A DNA stretch of 35,644 nucleotides from Desulfurococcales archaeon (GTDB taxonomy: Archaea; Thermoproteota; Thermoprotei_A; Sulfolobales; NBVN01): NCBI GenBank assembly GCA_027083115.1, contig JALWQN010000153.1:1-35644 (forward strand), given 5' to 3'. Within the stretch, counting starts at the first letter, position 1. Each line of letters starts with the position of its first letter. Of this stretch, positions 27,319-35,644 are shown one piece after another. The position numbers and the translations under genes were made by a program. The notes beneath the pieces were generated by a model. The model did not search any database. It saw nothing but the letters and a program-made list of their open reading frames with translations, and had not been told where the DNA came from.

Positions 27319-27795
27319 ATGAGCGAAGAAAAAAGCAAGTCCCCCGGTTCGGTTCGATACTTAGTTTTGAGGACTACTGCCAACCAGGAAATAAACGTTG
27401 CTTTAATGCTTGAGTCCGTAGCTAAAGGCATACCTAATAGTGGCCTTTATTCCATAATTGTCCCTCCCGAAATCAAGGGCTACATAATTCTTGAAGCTAA
27501 AGGGCTACATGTTGTGAATCGCTTAATAAGGGACATAAAGCACGTTAAAGGCAGCGCTATTGGTTCCTTAAGTGAGGCAGAGGTTGAGAGGTTAATTAAG
27601 ACAGTCTCGCCGATCGAGAAAGTTAGGCCTGGGGATATTGTTGAGATTGTTTCAGGTCCCTTCAAAGGCTTAAAAGCCAGAGTTGTATCAGTAGATATAC
27701 AGAAGAACCTCGTTACCGTAAGGATGCTTGAGGCCTCCTACAGCATGGAGGCTACCTTACCTGGTGATGATATAAGACCTGAAAAAAGGAAGTGA
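27319..27795 (+). CDS. spt5: Transcription elongation factor Spt5 (NusG-like)
   Basis: NGN-KOW protein: LVLRTTANQEINVALML... RPGDIVEIVSGPFKGLKARV. Confidence 0.95.
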   Translation: MSEEKSKSPGSVRYLVLRTTANQEINVALMLESVAKGIPNSGLYSIIVPPEIKGYIILEAKGLHVVNRLIRDIKHVKGSAIGSLSEAEVERLIKTVSPIEKVRPGDIVEIVSGPFKGLKARVVSVDIQKNLVTVRMLEASYSMEATLPGDDIRPEKRK

Positions 27796-27801
27796 TGTAA
27801 T

Positions 27802-28311
27802 ATGGTGTGGAAAACAGTAAAAGCAAAAATTAAGGGTGGTGAAGCAACTAACGAGCCACCATTAGGCCCTTCATTAGCTCAGTACGGGCTACCTGTGGAT
27901 GAGGTAATTTCGAAAATTAATGAACTTACTGAGCCTTTGAAGGGTATGGAAGTTTCAGTGAATATCTATTTCGATACAGAGACAAAGAACTATAGGGTTG
28001 AGGTTAAGTCTCCCTCAACATCATCACTACTTCTTAAGGTAGCAGGTGCCAGTAAACCCTCAGGTGACCCTGCCCACAATAAAGTAGGTGACTTATCACT
28101 TGATGACGTCATTAAGGTCACTTTAATGAAGAAACATGAGCTTACGGCTAAAACTCTGAAGGCTGCTGTCAAGACGGTTCTTTCCACGGCAGCTACAATA
28201 GGGTTAACAGTTAATGGTAAGGAACCTAAGGTAGTTATTAGTGAGGTTGTTGATGGGAAGCATGATGAGTTATTGCTTAAATATGATGAAGAATTCAGAA
28301 AAGGTAGGTGA
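27802..28311 (+). CDS. rpl11: 50S ribosomal protein L11 (uL11)
   Basis: VKAKIKGGEATNEPPLGPSLAQYGLPVDEVI. Confidence 0.96.
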   Translation: MVWKTVKAKIKGGEATNEPPLGPSLAQYGLPVDEVISKINELTEPLKGMEVSVNIYFDTETKNYRVEVKSPSTSSLLLKVAGASKPSGDPAHNKVGDLSLDDVIKVTLMKKHELTAKTLKAAVKTVLSTAATIGLTVNGKEPKVVISEVVDGKHDELLLKYDEEFRKGR

Positions 28312-28958
28312 ATGGTATGCCATTAACTAAGGAAGTACTGGAGGAAGCTATAAGGAAAGCTATTGAGTTAGGTGCTGGGAGAGGGTTTAAGCAGTCGGTG
28401 GAGCTGCAGGTTGTTTTTAGGGGTGTAAGCCCTAAGGATCCTGAAATAAAGTTCAGGGAAGCTGTGTACCTTCCTAAAGGCTCTGGAAAGCCCTCTAAAG
28501 TGTTAGTTGTCGCTGATGGGGATATGCTTCTGAAGGCTAAGGAAGCAGGAATAACTGCATACCGAGGTGATGAAGTGAAGTCCATGAGTAGGAGGCAAAT
28601 CAAGAAGTTAGCTAGGGAGTTCGATTGGGTTTTAGTGAGGGCTGACTTAATGGCTCAGATGGGAAGGATATTAGGCCCTGCACTAGGTCCTAGAGGTAAG
28701 GCCCCAGTGCCTTTGCCTGTGAATGCAGACATAGCGTCTTTAGTTAAGCGGTACTCGCAGAGTGTGAGATTAAGGAATAAGGAGCAAGCTTGGGTAGGTT
28801 GCCGGATTGGGACTGAGGACATGGATCCTGGTGACCTGGCTGAGAATGCTTTAGCTGTTATAGAAAAGATTAAAGCCAAATATAAAAGGCCTTTCGAAGC
28901 AACAACAAAACTATATATTAAAACAACCATGGGTTTACCGATAGAGGTGTTCACGTGA
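28308..28958 (+). CDS. rpl1: 50S ribosomal protein L1 (uL1)
   Basis: ADLMAQMGRILGPALGPRGKAPVPLP. Confidence 0.96.
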   Translation: MNGMPLTKEVLEEAIRKAIELGAGRGFKQSVELQVVFRGVSPKDPEIKFREAVYLPKGSGKPSKVLVVADGDMLLKAKEAGITAYRGDEVKSMSRRQIKKLAREFDWVLVRADLMAQMGRILGPALGPRGKAPVPLPVNADIASLVKRYSQSVRLRNKEQAWVGCRIGTEDMDPGDLAENALAVIEKIKAKYKRPFEATTKLYIKTTMGLPIEVFT

Positions 28959-30031
28959 TGAAGGTATCTACGAAGGCATCGTTAAGTAGGGCTTTAAGAT
29001 ACCTGCAAAGCTATAACGTGTCGAAAACCCAGAGATTGAGGGAAGCAATAAGACGTAAGCAAGAATTGGTTAATGAAGTTAAGGGACTCCTGAAGAAATT
29101 CAGGTCTGTTGCGATAATTTCTTTAGAGAATGTGCCTTCACATCAGTACAACCTGATTAAGGGCGAAATAAGGAAGTACGGAATCGTGAAGGTATATAAA
29201 AACAATGTTTTCTTTCGGGCAGCGAAGGAACTAGGTATTGAAGGAATTGAGGAACTCTCTAAGCACCTCACAGGAATTAATGCTTTTCTCTTCACTAACT
29301 CCAATCCTTACGAAATCGCTTTAATTATTGAGAAAATAGTTGCTCCAAGGTATGCTAAGCCGGGGGATAAGGCAGAGAGCGATATTTATGTGCCTGAGGG
29401 ACCTACAGGAATACCTCCAGGCCCTATGCTCTCGGTGTTTGGGAAACTGAAAATAAGGACTCAAGTGAGGGAAGGAATTATTTGGATAGCTAAAGAAACT
29501 AAGGTCGCGAAAGCGAGTGACGAAATAAGCCCAGAGCTATCATCTCTTCTAAGGAAGCTTGATATTAAACCAATAATGGTTAGGTTATCCCTGAAGGCTG
29601 TTTGGGAGGAAGGGAAGGTTTATTCTTCAGACGACCTCAAGATAGATATTGATACTTTCAAGAACGAAGTCCTTAAGGCTGTGTCTATAAGTAAGGAACT
29701 GGCTATCGAGACAGCAATGCCTTTACCGGATATTTTACCGCAAATCCTTGCTAGAGCCCATAGGAGAGCCCTCTTACTTGCTAGTGAAGCAGGTTTCATA
29801 ACTCCAGAAACCGCAGCTGAAGTCATTAGGACAGCTGTAGCTAAGGCGCTAACTTTAGCTATTGAGGTAAAGCAGAAAGTACCTGATATTGGAATTGAGG
29901 TTGAGGTTCACGCTTACCAACCTCCTTCCAAGGTAGAGCATAAAAAAGAGGAGAAGGAAGAAGAGGAGGAAGAGAAGAAAGAAGTTAGTGAGGAAGAGAT
30001 AGCTGAAGGCATATCTTCTCTCTTCGGTTAA
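28955..30031 (+). CDS. rpl10: 50S ribosomal protein L10 / P0 stalk protein (uL10)
   Basis: LKKFRSVAIISLENVPSHQYNLIKGEIRKYG; acidic tail ending GISSLFG. Confidence 0.95.
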   Translation: MMKVSTKASLSRALRYLQSYNVSKTQRLREAIRRKQELVNEVKGLLKKFRSVAIISLENVPSHQYNLIKGEIRKYGIVKVYKNNVFFRAAKELGIEGIEELSKHLTGINAFLFTNSNPYEIALIIEKIVAPRYAKPGDKAESDIYVPEGPTGIPPGPMLSVFGKLKIRTQVREGIIWIAKETKVAKASDEISPELSSLLRKLDIKPIMVRLSLKAVWEEGKVYSSDDLKIDIDTFKNEVLKAVSISKELAIETAMPLPDILPQILARAHRRALLLASEAGFITPETAAEVIRTAVAKALTLAIEVKQKVPDIGIEVEVHAYQPPSKVEHKKEEKEEEEEEKKEVSEEEIAEGISSLFG

Positions 30032-30103
30032 CTTCTATTTTAAATCCTTTCTTCCGTTATTTCTTAGGTAATTTAAAATAATTTCATAGAGCTTACTCTA
30101 GAG

Positions 30104-32875
30104 GTGTCTGGAACGGGTGTCGTGAACCCTTCCGTATATAGGGTGAAGATGTTTAGTGAAAGAGGGTACGTAAGGCAAAAATGTAAGTATTGCGGAGAGT
30201 ATTTCTGGTCCCTACGGAGAAGAGATGATTGTGGTGACGCACCCTGCAGTGACTACACGTTCTTCAGGCTGAGCAAGTCCTTGCCTAGCCTCACTGTTCA
30301 AGAATCTAGGCAAAGATTCCTTAATTTCTTCAATAGGAAAGGTCATGAAATCATAGACCCATATCCGGTAGTGGCTAGATGGAGGGATGATCTCTACTTA
30401 ACGATAGCATCAATCATTGTTTTCCAACCTCATGTGACATCTGGTATGATGCCACCACCTGCAAACCCATTAGTCATCGCTCAACCATGCATAAGACTAG
30501 AAGATATCGATAGTGTAGGCTATACTTTCGGGAGGCACTTAACAAGCTTCATTATGGGTGGTCATCATGCCTTCAATTATCCTAAGAAGAAAGTTTACTT
30601 TAAGGATAAAACTGTAGAGCTCGCTATGGAGTTCTTTACAAAAGAAGTAGGGATACCTGAAGATGAACTCGTATTTAAGGAGTCATGGTGGGAAGGAGGA
30701 GGGAATGCAGGACCTTCCTTTGAGGTCACGGTTGGTGGGTTAGAGCTCGCAACCCTTGTCTTCATGATGTATGAGGTGAAGGACGGTAAGTACATTGAGA
30801 TGCCGATAAAGATAGTTGATACAGGTTATGGGATTGAAAGAATTTCGTGGTTCAGTCAGGGGGTCCCTACAGCTTTTCACGCAATATATGGGGACCTACT
30901 TAAGAAATACTATGATGTTTTGGGTCTTGAGGAACCGCCAATCGATCTGTTGCTTGATGCTGTAAGGCATTCAGGTAAGTTAAGCCCTAAAAATAAGAGG
31001 CTCTACATGAAGCTCAAGAAAGTGATTTCGGAAGACACTGGGTACAGTTTTAGTGAGGTCGGAAAATACTTGGATACTGCAGTGATGGTGTATGCTCTTC
31101 TCGATCACATAAAGACAGCTGAATTGATGCTGGCCGACGGTATTGTTCCTTCAAATACTGGGGAGGGGTATTTAGCTAGATTAATCCTGAGAAGAATATT
31201 CAGGATTCTTTCCTCCTTAGGTTCACTAAGTTCCATTAGTAACCTCCTAGAATTGCAGGCTAAGTATTGGGTGAGCTTATACCCCCAACTACTTAGGTCA
31301 CTTAATTACATTCTTGATGTAACCCAGCACGAATTAAGCAAGTTCAACGATGTGCTGAAGAGAGCCCCCAAAATAGTTAGTAAATACCTGAAGAAAGGCG
31401 AGACCGGCCTCACAATGGATGAGCTCATAGAGTTATACGACAGTCACGGTATATCTCCAGACATGGTTAAAGAAATAAGTAGTGGGTTAGGTCTAAAGAT
31501 AAGTGTGCCTGAGGACTTCTTCTCTAAGGTTGCCGCAAGGCATTCAACAGCACCTATAAAGAAAGTTAAGAAACTGCCTCTCCCTGACGACGTAGTTAAA
31601 GAGGCTAGCGGTTTCCCACCTACGGAACTCCTTTTCCATAAAGATCCGTACCTAAGGAAATTCAGGGCTAAAGTAATTTCAGTAATTAAATCTAGGTATG
31701 TAGTGCTGGATAAAACAGCCTTCTATCCGGAGGGAGGTGGTCAGGCACATGATGTGGGGTTCATTAAGGTTGATGGCTCAGGGATTGAGCTTAGGGTGGT
31801 GGATGTACAGAAGGTTAATGATGTAGTCATTCATGTTCTCGATGGTAAGGCGGACTTAATTAAAGGTAAGGAAGTTGTTGGAGAAATAGATTGGTTCAGG
31901 AGGTTTCCGCTAATGCGTCATCATACAGCCACCCACATAGTCCTTGGTGCTGCCAGAAAGGTTTTAGGGGATCACGTATGGCAGGCTGGAGCAGAGAAAA
32001 CACCTAAGAGAGCGAGGTTAGACATAACCCATTATAAACCAATAGATAAGGATGAATTAAAGCGGATAGAGGATTTAGCGAATAAGGTAATTCTCGAAGG
32101 AAGGGAGGTTAGGACCTACTACTTACCTAAGTATGAGGCAGAAAAGAAATATGGTTTCCGCCTTTATGAAGGGGGTGTCGTTCTTCAACCTGTTCTGAGG
32201 GTAGTTGAGATAGAGGGTTTTGATGCTGAAGCCTGCTTCGGAACTCACGTAACTAACACTAAGGACGTGGGAGCCATAAAAATAACCTCAGTGGATAGAA
32301 TAGCTGATGGTGTAGTACGTTTAGAGTATGTGGCTGGGACTGAAGTAGCGGAGTATGCTAGGGACTTAGAGGATAAAGTGAGTAAGGCATCCGAGATCTT
32401 GGGTGGGGACCTAATAGCTAGAAGCAAGTCAGTTATTCAGGAATTAAGTGAGCTGAAGGAAAAATTAAGGAGGTACTCGGGGCTCTATAAGGAAAGCCTA
32501 ATCAATAACCTAATGGCTAATGCCAAGCACATAAATAATCACAAACTAGTTGTAGGGGAGGTAAGTGCTGAAGATTCAGGCCTAGTTAAGGAAATCCTGA
32601 TGGAGGTATCAAGAAGATCCCCAGAAGTTGTTGCTGCCATCCTCATAAGAAGAAGGACTGGCTATCAGATAGAGCTGTCCTTAGGTGATCAAGCGGCGAA
32701 AAGCTATGACGCTAGCCAACTAATCAAGCGGATACTTAGATCAATAGGTGGTTCTGGTGGTGGGCAAAGAACTCACGCGAGCGGATTCATTAAATCTTTA
32801 TCCTCAACCATCGTCTCTCAGGTTAAGGATATTCTGATGAGGTTCCTTAAGCTCTCAGAGGATGCTAAGGCATGA
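30104..32875 (+). CDS. alaS: Alanyl-tRNA synthetase (archaeal type)
   Basis: N-terminal zinc motif CKYCGEYFWSLRRRDDCGDAPC; FHKDPYLRKF; MRHHTATHIVLGAARKVLGDHVWQAG editing domain; GGSGGGQRTHASGF. Confidence 0.96.
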   Translation: MSGTGVVNPSVYRVKMFSERGYVRQKCKYCGEYFWSLRRRDDCGDAPCSDYTFFRLSKSLPSLTVQESRQRFLNFFNRKGHEIIDPYPVVARWRDDLYLTIASIIVFQPHVTSGMMPPPANPLVIAQPCIRLEDIDSVGYTFGRHLTSFIMGGHHAFNYPKKKVYFKDKTVELAMEFFTKEVGIPEDELVFKESWWEGGGNAGPSFEVTVGGLELATLVFMMYEVKDGKYIEMPIKIVDTGYGIERISWFSQGVPTAFHAIYGDLLKKYYDVLGLEEPPIDLLLDAVRHSGKLSPKNKRLYMKLKKVISEDTGYSFSEVGKYLDTAVMVYALLDHIKTAELMLADGIVPSNTGEGYLARLILRRIFRILSSLGSLSSISNLLELQAKYWVSLYPQLLRSLNYILDVTQHELSKFNDVLKRAPKIVSKYLKKGETGLTMDELIELYDSHGISPDMVKEISSGLGLKISVPEDFFSKVAARHSTAPIKKVKKLPLPDDVVKEASGFPPTELLFHKDPYLRKFRAKVISVIKSRYVVLDKTAFYPEGGGQAHDVGFIKVDGSGIELRVVDVQKVNDVVIHVLDGKADLIKGKEVVGEIDWFRRFPLMRHHTATHIVLGAARKVLGDHVWQAGAEKTPKRARLDITHYKPIDKDELKRIEDLANKVILEGREVRTYYLPKYEAEKKYGFRLYEGGVVLQPVLRVVEIEGFDAEACFGTHVTNTKDVGAIKITSVDRIADGVVRLEYVAGTEVAEYARDLEDKVSKASEILGGDLIARSKSVIQELSELKEKLRRYSGLYKESLINNLMANAKHINNHKLVVGEVSAEDSGLVKEILMEVSRRSPEVVAAILIRRRTGYQIELSLGDQAAKSYDASQLIKRILRSIGGSGGGQRTHASGFIKSLSSTIVSQVKDILMRFLKLSEDAKA

Positions 32876-33558
32876 GTTACGCAAGGGCTTTAAGGCATGA
32901 AGTGCTTAGGGCTGCCGAAGACTACAGGTACCTGCTGGATAGGGGCTATAATCCTTCAAGCGCTCTAGACCTAATTACCTCCAGATATCTATTGAGTAGA
33001 GAAGAAAGGGTTCTTCTTTACAGGTGTGTCCACTCCAGCGAAGACGCCGCTGAAATCATCAGCAAGGTAGTTGACTCAAGCGAGATTAAAGGTAAGGAAT
33101 TAGTTGTTGATGGGTATAACGTAATCCTGACTGTGGCCTCAGGCGTTGAGGGAAGGACCTTATATCTTTGTGACGACACATTCGTTAGGGACTTGAGGAG
33201 CGTTAAAGTAAGGAACTTCTCTTCCTCCTCGCTGCTGACAGCAATAAAACTAATATCTGAGAAGGTTGAGGAGCTGAAGCCCTTAAGAATCACGCTTTTC
33301 TTAGATAGGAACGTCAGTTGGAGCGCAAGACATGCGGAAGCCATTAAGCAAGAAATCCGTAAGAACGTGGACGTTATCCTAGCAAGTAAGGCAGACACCT
33401 CAGTCATTAAGGAGGGGGGAATAGCCTCAAGCAGTGACTACCTAATACTGGAGAAATCCAGTCACGTGTACGATTTAGCTGGGGAAATAATAAAAACAAA
33501 ATACAGGAAGCAATTAAATACAGCAATATACTCCCTTTTCATTAATTCTCAAAGATAG
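32872..33558 (+). CDS. DUF434-family protein (NYN/PIN-like core possible)
   Basis: EVLRAAEDYRYLLDRGYNPSSALDLITSRYLLSREERVLLYRCVHS ... GKELVVDGYNVILTV; ATGA overlap with alaS. Confidence 0.78.
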   Translation: MSYARALRHEVLRAAEDYRYLLDRGYNPSSALDLITSRYLLSREERVLLYRCVHSSEDAAEIISKVVDSSEIKGKELVVDGYNVILTVASGVEGRTLYLCDDTFVRDLRSVKVRNFSSSSLLTAIKLISEKVEELKPLRITLFLDRNVSWSARHAEAIKQEIRKNVDVILASKADTSVIKEGGIASSSDYLILEKSSHVYDLAGEIIKTKYRKQLNTAIYSLFINSQR

Positions 33559-33626
33559 TGCCGGCCTTACAAGCAAAAATAAAATTTAAAGAACCTTAAT
33601 GAACAAAGAATCGGGCTTCAAACTAA

Positions 33627-33704
33627 GGGCCCGTCGCCCAGCCAGGATAGGGCGCCGGCCTTCTAAGCCGGTTGTCGCGGGTTCAAATCCCGCCGGGCCC
33701 GCCA
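33627..33704 (+). tRNA. tRNA-Arg(UCU), CCA encoded, no intron; likely integration target
   Basis: GGGCCCG...CGGGCCC acceptor, stem CCGGC/GCCGG with loop CTTCTAA, T-arm GCGGGTTCAAATCCCGC. Confidence 0.94.
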
Positions 33705-33733
33705 CATAAATTACTCCTTATATAAGTCATTAG
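33656..33733 (+). repeat. Left copy of 78-bp direct repeat (attL-like): tRNA-Arg from the anticodon stem through 29 nt past CCA
   Basis: 75/78 identical by eye to 35441..35518. Confidence 0.93.
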
Positions 33734-33985
33734 TCGTCTCTGTCTGATAAGTTTACTACATCAGAGAATTGAAAAACTATTGGAACCAGATATAGTTTGA
33801 AGTATAATAAATTAATGTTAGGGGTGGTGGTTCGAAAACCCCCGAAGGCGAATATTACATCTTAGGGGCGTCGTCCTTTATTAGCTGGTATTGTCTTATT
33901 AATTCTCCATTTACCTTTACGAGATTACAGCTTTTTGGGTGAGTGGAAGGGATAACTGTTATATGCGTGTGGCAGAAAATATTAT

Positions 33986-34573
33986 GTGGGATGGAGTGTG
34001 CGTGGTTTGGAGAGAACTATTAGAAGCATCTTTTTGGAGCTCGAGCACCTGGGTTATGAACCAGTGATTGTTGGCACTTATGCGTTGATAGTTCAGGGCT
34101 GGCTTCCACCTACATACTTGGATGAAACTAAAGATGTTGACATATATGTGGACGAGCCTATGGTTGTGTTTGATGAGAGGGTTGAGGAGAGAATGCTGGC
34201 CCTTGGTCTTAGTGTTGGGAGGTCGGAGTCAGGTGGCCTCTACATAGAGGCAGGCAAACCCGTAGAAATCGTATACCCTATTCATGACTTCTTCGTTCCA
34301 AGAACTTTACTTAAACATGTAGTAAGGGTTGAAAGGCTGAGAGTGATTGAGGGACACGCCGCACTCGTAGCTAAAGCCCTAGGCTCACCTATTGAGCACT
34401 TAGCTCCCACCATTAAGGCAATAGGTATTAAAGTTGATATTCAGAGTCTACGTAATCTTCTTAGGAGCATCGCCAGTGATGTAGAGCCTTCAAGGTATAT
34501 GGTTGCGAGAAGGCGAGTAGAGGCCTTCATCAATGAAATGTTTCCGGTAAAGAGGGAGGGTGATACAAAATGA
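33986..34573 (+). CDS. Putative minimal nucleotidyltransferase-fold protein (Pol-beta superfamily, AbiEii/DUF6036-like)
   Basis: GYEPVIVGTYALIVQGWLPPTYLDETKDVDIYVDEP: glycine-containing start followed by a DxD-type strand (DVDIYVD), with a later acidic strand VEIVYP. Confidence 0.6.
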   Translation: MGWSVRGLERTIRSIFLELEHLGYEPVIVGTYALIVQGWLPPTYLDETKDVDIYVDEPMVVFDERVEERMLALGLSVGRSESGGLYIEAGKPVEIVYPIHDFFVPRTLLKHVVRVERLRVIEGHAALVAKALGSPIEHLAPTIKAIGIKVDIQSLRNLLRSIASDVEPSRYMVARRRVEAFINEMFPVKREGDTK

Positions 34574-35178
34574 AGGTTGACCTCGGTGCCTTTGTGTCTG
34601 CCCTTAAAGGTTGGACGCTATGTATTAACGAAACTAGATGCGATTGCATGATATGTGTCCGCTTACCTGATTGGGCAGGGAATCTTGGTGAGCATGAGAA
34701 GGTTTATCTGGCCCTCTACATTACGTCCAAGCACCTACTCGACTATAGATTAACTGCCTCCATGCACATCTACTTGGTAAGGAACAAGGTCGCATTAAGG
34801 CCAGAAATATTGACAAAAGCCCTCAGAGATGCTAAAGTAGTTTCTAAAATCCCACGAGCCATAGAGGAGGAGAGCCCCTACGTATGGGAGGCAGTGCTCT
34901 ATAAGGGAATACTCTATGCGGAACAGATACTGAGCCTTGGCAAGCCTATCATAGTCAAGGTGGAGCCACCGAGGGATAAGCGTGCCCGTGAGAGACTAAG
35001 AGTGCTACTTGAGGGAAAGAGGGTAACCATCAAGGGCAGAACCTACCATGTTGGGGGGCTAACCAAAAAGCTCGGTGGTCAAAGAATAGCGCCCTGGGCA
35101 TATCTACTGCCCAGGAGGAATGTGCCAAAACTACTTAAGCAAGTGAAGTCAAGAGCACGGATCAACGTGGCAGGATGA
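34570..35178 (+). CDS. Hypothetical protein, overlapping the nucleotidyltransferase-like gene by ATGA
   Basis: 202-aa ORF with ATG start overlapping the upstream stop; CDCMICVRLPDW near the N-terminus; no family recognised. Confidence 0.72.
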   Translation: MKVDLGAFVSALKGWTLCINETRCDCMICVRLPDWAGNLGEHEKVYLALYITSKHLLDYRLTASMHIYLVRNKVALRPEILTKALRDAKVVSKIPRAIEEESPYVWEAVLYKGILYAEQILSLGKPIIVKVEPPRDKRARERLRVLLEGKRVTIKGRTYHVGGLTKKLGGQRIAPWAYLLPRRNVPKLLKQVKSRARINVAG

Positions 35179-35341
35179 GATACTATGTGAGAAGAAACCT
35201 TAGCATATACTTCTGAAACAATCGGAAAGCACTAAACGATAAACAGAGTTATTCTTGGCAAAAGCGTGCAAACTCCTATGCATTGGGAAATCTAAATATA
35301 GCACTGACACCATACGCTCAATCCAATTAGGAGGTATAATT

Positions 35342-35413
35342 ATGTATCCATCCCAAAACTCAAGCCTTTTCAGCTTCCTCATCATTTTTACTCTTTGTCT
35401 CCATTTAGATTAG
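35342..35413 (+). CDS. Possible small ORF (23 aa), hydrophobic peptide MYPSQNSSLFSFLIIFTLCLHLD
   Basis: AGGAGGT at 35329-35335, 6 nt before ATG; TATA-like ctaaatata about 30 nt further upstream. Confidence 0.35.
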   Translation: MYPSQNSSLFSFLIIFTLCLHLD

Positions 35414-35440
35414 AAGTAGATGCACTACTTTATGTGGTTT

Positions 35441-35518
35441 CGGCCTTCTAAGCCGGTTGTCGCGGGTTCAAATCCCGGCGGGCCTGCCACATAAATTACC
35501 CCTTATATAAGTCATTAG
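35441..35518 (+). repeat. Right copy of 78-bp direct repeat (attR-like): truncated tRNA-Arg 3' portion
   Basis: Same 78 bp as 33656..33733 with 3 substitutions; lacks the tRNA 5' third; T-stem and acceptor changes suggest decay. Confidence 0.93.
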
Positions 35519-35644
35519 CAAGACTATTGGTGAAAATTACTTCGGAAGCTAATTATTGGGTGACGTCTTTTAGTGCGTCATGAGGATAGCAGATTCTTTA
35601 GGATTTGCCCTTCCTTCATTACGAGCACTATATTATCCTTATTC

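Larger units (their letters stand above)
33656..35518 (+). mobile_element. Candidate tRNA-Arg-associated integrated element/remnant, repeat spacing 1785 bp, without a recognisable integrase
   Basis: 78-bp direct repeats consisting of the tRNA-Arg 3' portion flank a small accessory cargo between housekeeping genes and the window end. Confidence 0.7.

Noticed and set aside
34570-35178. HEPN RNase call for protein 2 based on RLTASMH (Rx5H)
   Set aside because: The motif is too degenerate and not in a typical context; family left unassigned pending structure prediction.
35200-35385. 61-aa minus-strand ORF in the island
   Set aside because: No recognisable motif and it overlaps the better-supported SD-preceded small plus-strand ORF; unsupported.
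35441-35518. Right repeat copy as the 3' half of a split tRNA
   Set aside because: It contains the whole anticodon arm plus downstream flank copied from the intact tRNA-Arg. It also carries stem-disrupting changes and no BHB-forming leader; a duplication remnant is simpler.
1-35644. CRISPR array or cas genes, rRNA genes, IS transposases
   Set aside because: No regularly spaced repeats, rRNA sequence or transposase-like ORF seen on either strand.

Overview
Archaeal chromosome window, probably Thermoproteota/crenarchaeal: BHB introns in tRNAs and in cbf5, eukaryote-like r-proteins, GGTGA-type Shine-Dalgarno sites. It is mostly conserved information-processing genes: an L22-to-Cbf5 ribosomal/SecY operon, a BMP-type nucleoside ABC transporter, and an S19e-PDCD5-L39e-L31e-aIF6-L18a/LX-prefoldin-FtsY-SecE-Spt5-L11-L1-L10-AlaRS-DUF434 block. 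Five full tRNA genes are present: Ser-UGA, Glu-UUC, Phe-GAA, Gly-UCC and Arg-UCU. Notable points: (1) rtcB at the left edge (minus strand, absent from the ORF track) is interrupted by an intein immediately before the Cys of GYDIN|C. (2) cbf5 is split by a 22-nt BHB-type mRNA intron inside the codon of the GTLDP aspartate; removing it restores the canonical motif and frame. (3) Three of the five tRNAs carry short introns at 37/38, of 22, 14 and 18 nt. (4) A roughly 1.8-kb island downstream of tRNA-Arg(UCU) is bounded by a 78-bp imperfect direct repeat of the tRNA 3' part. It carries a putative nucleotidyltransferase gene overlapping an unrecognised partner gene by ATGA, plus a possible small hydrophobic-peptide ORF, and no integrase. 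The island is the best candidate for an undescribed system. (5) The BMP lipoprotein gene appears to need a CTG start to include its signal peptide. All calls are from reading the sequence; no database searches were run.
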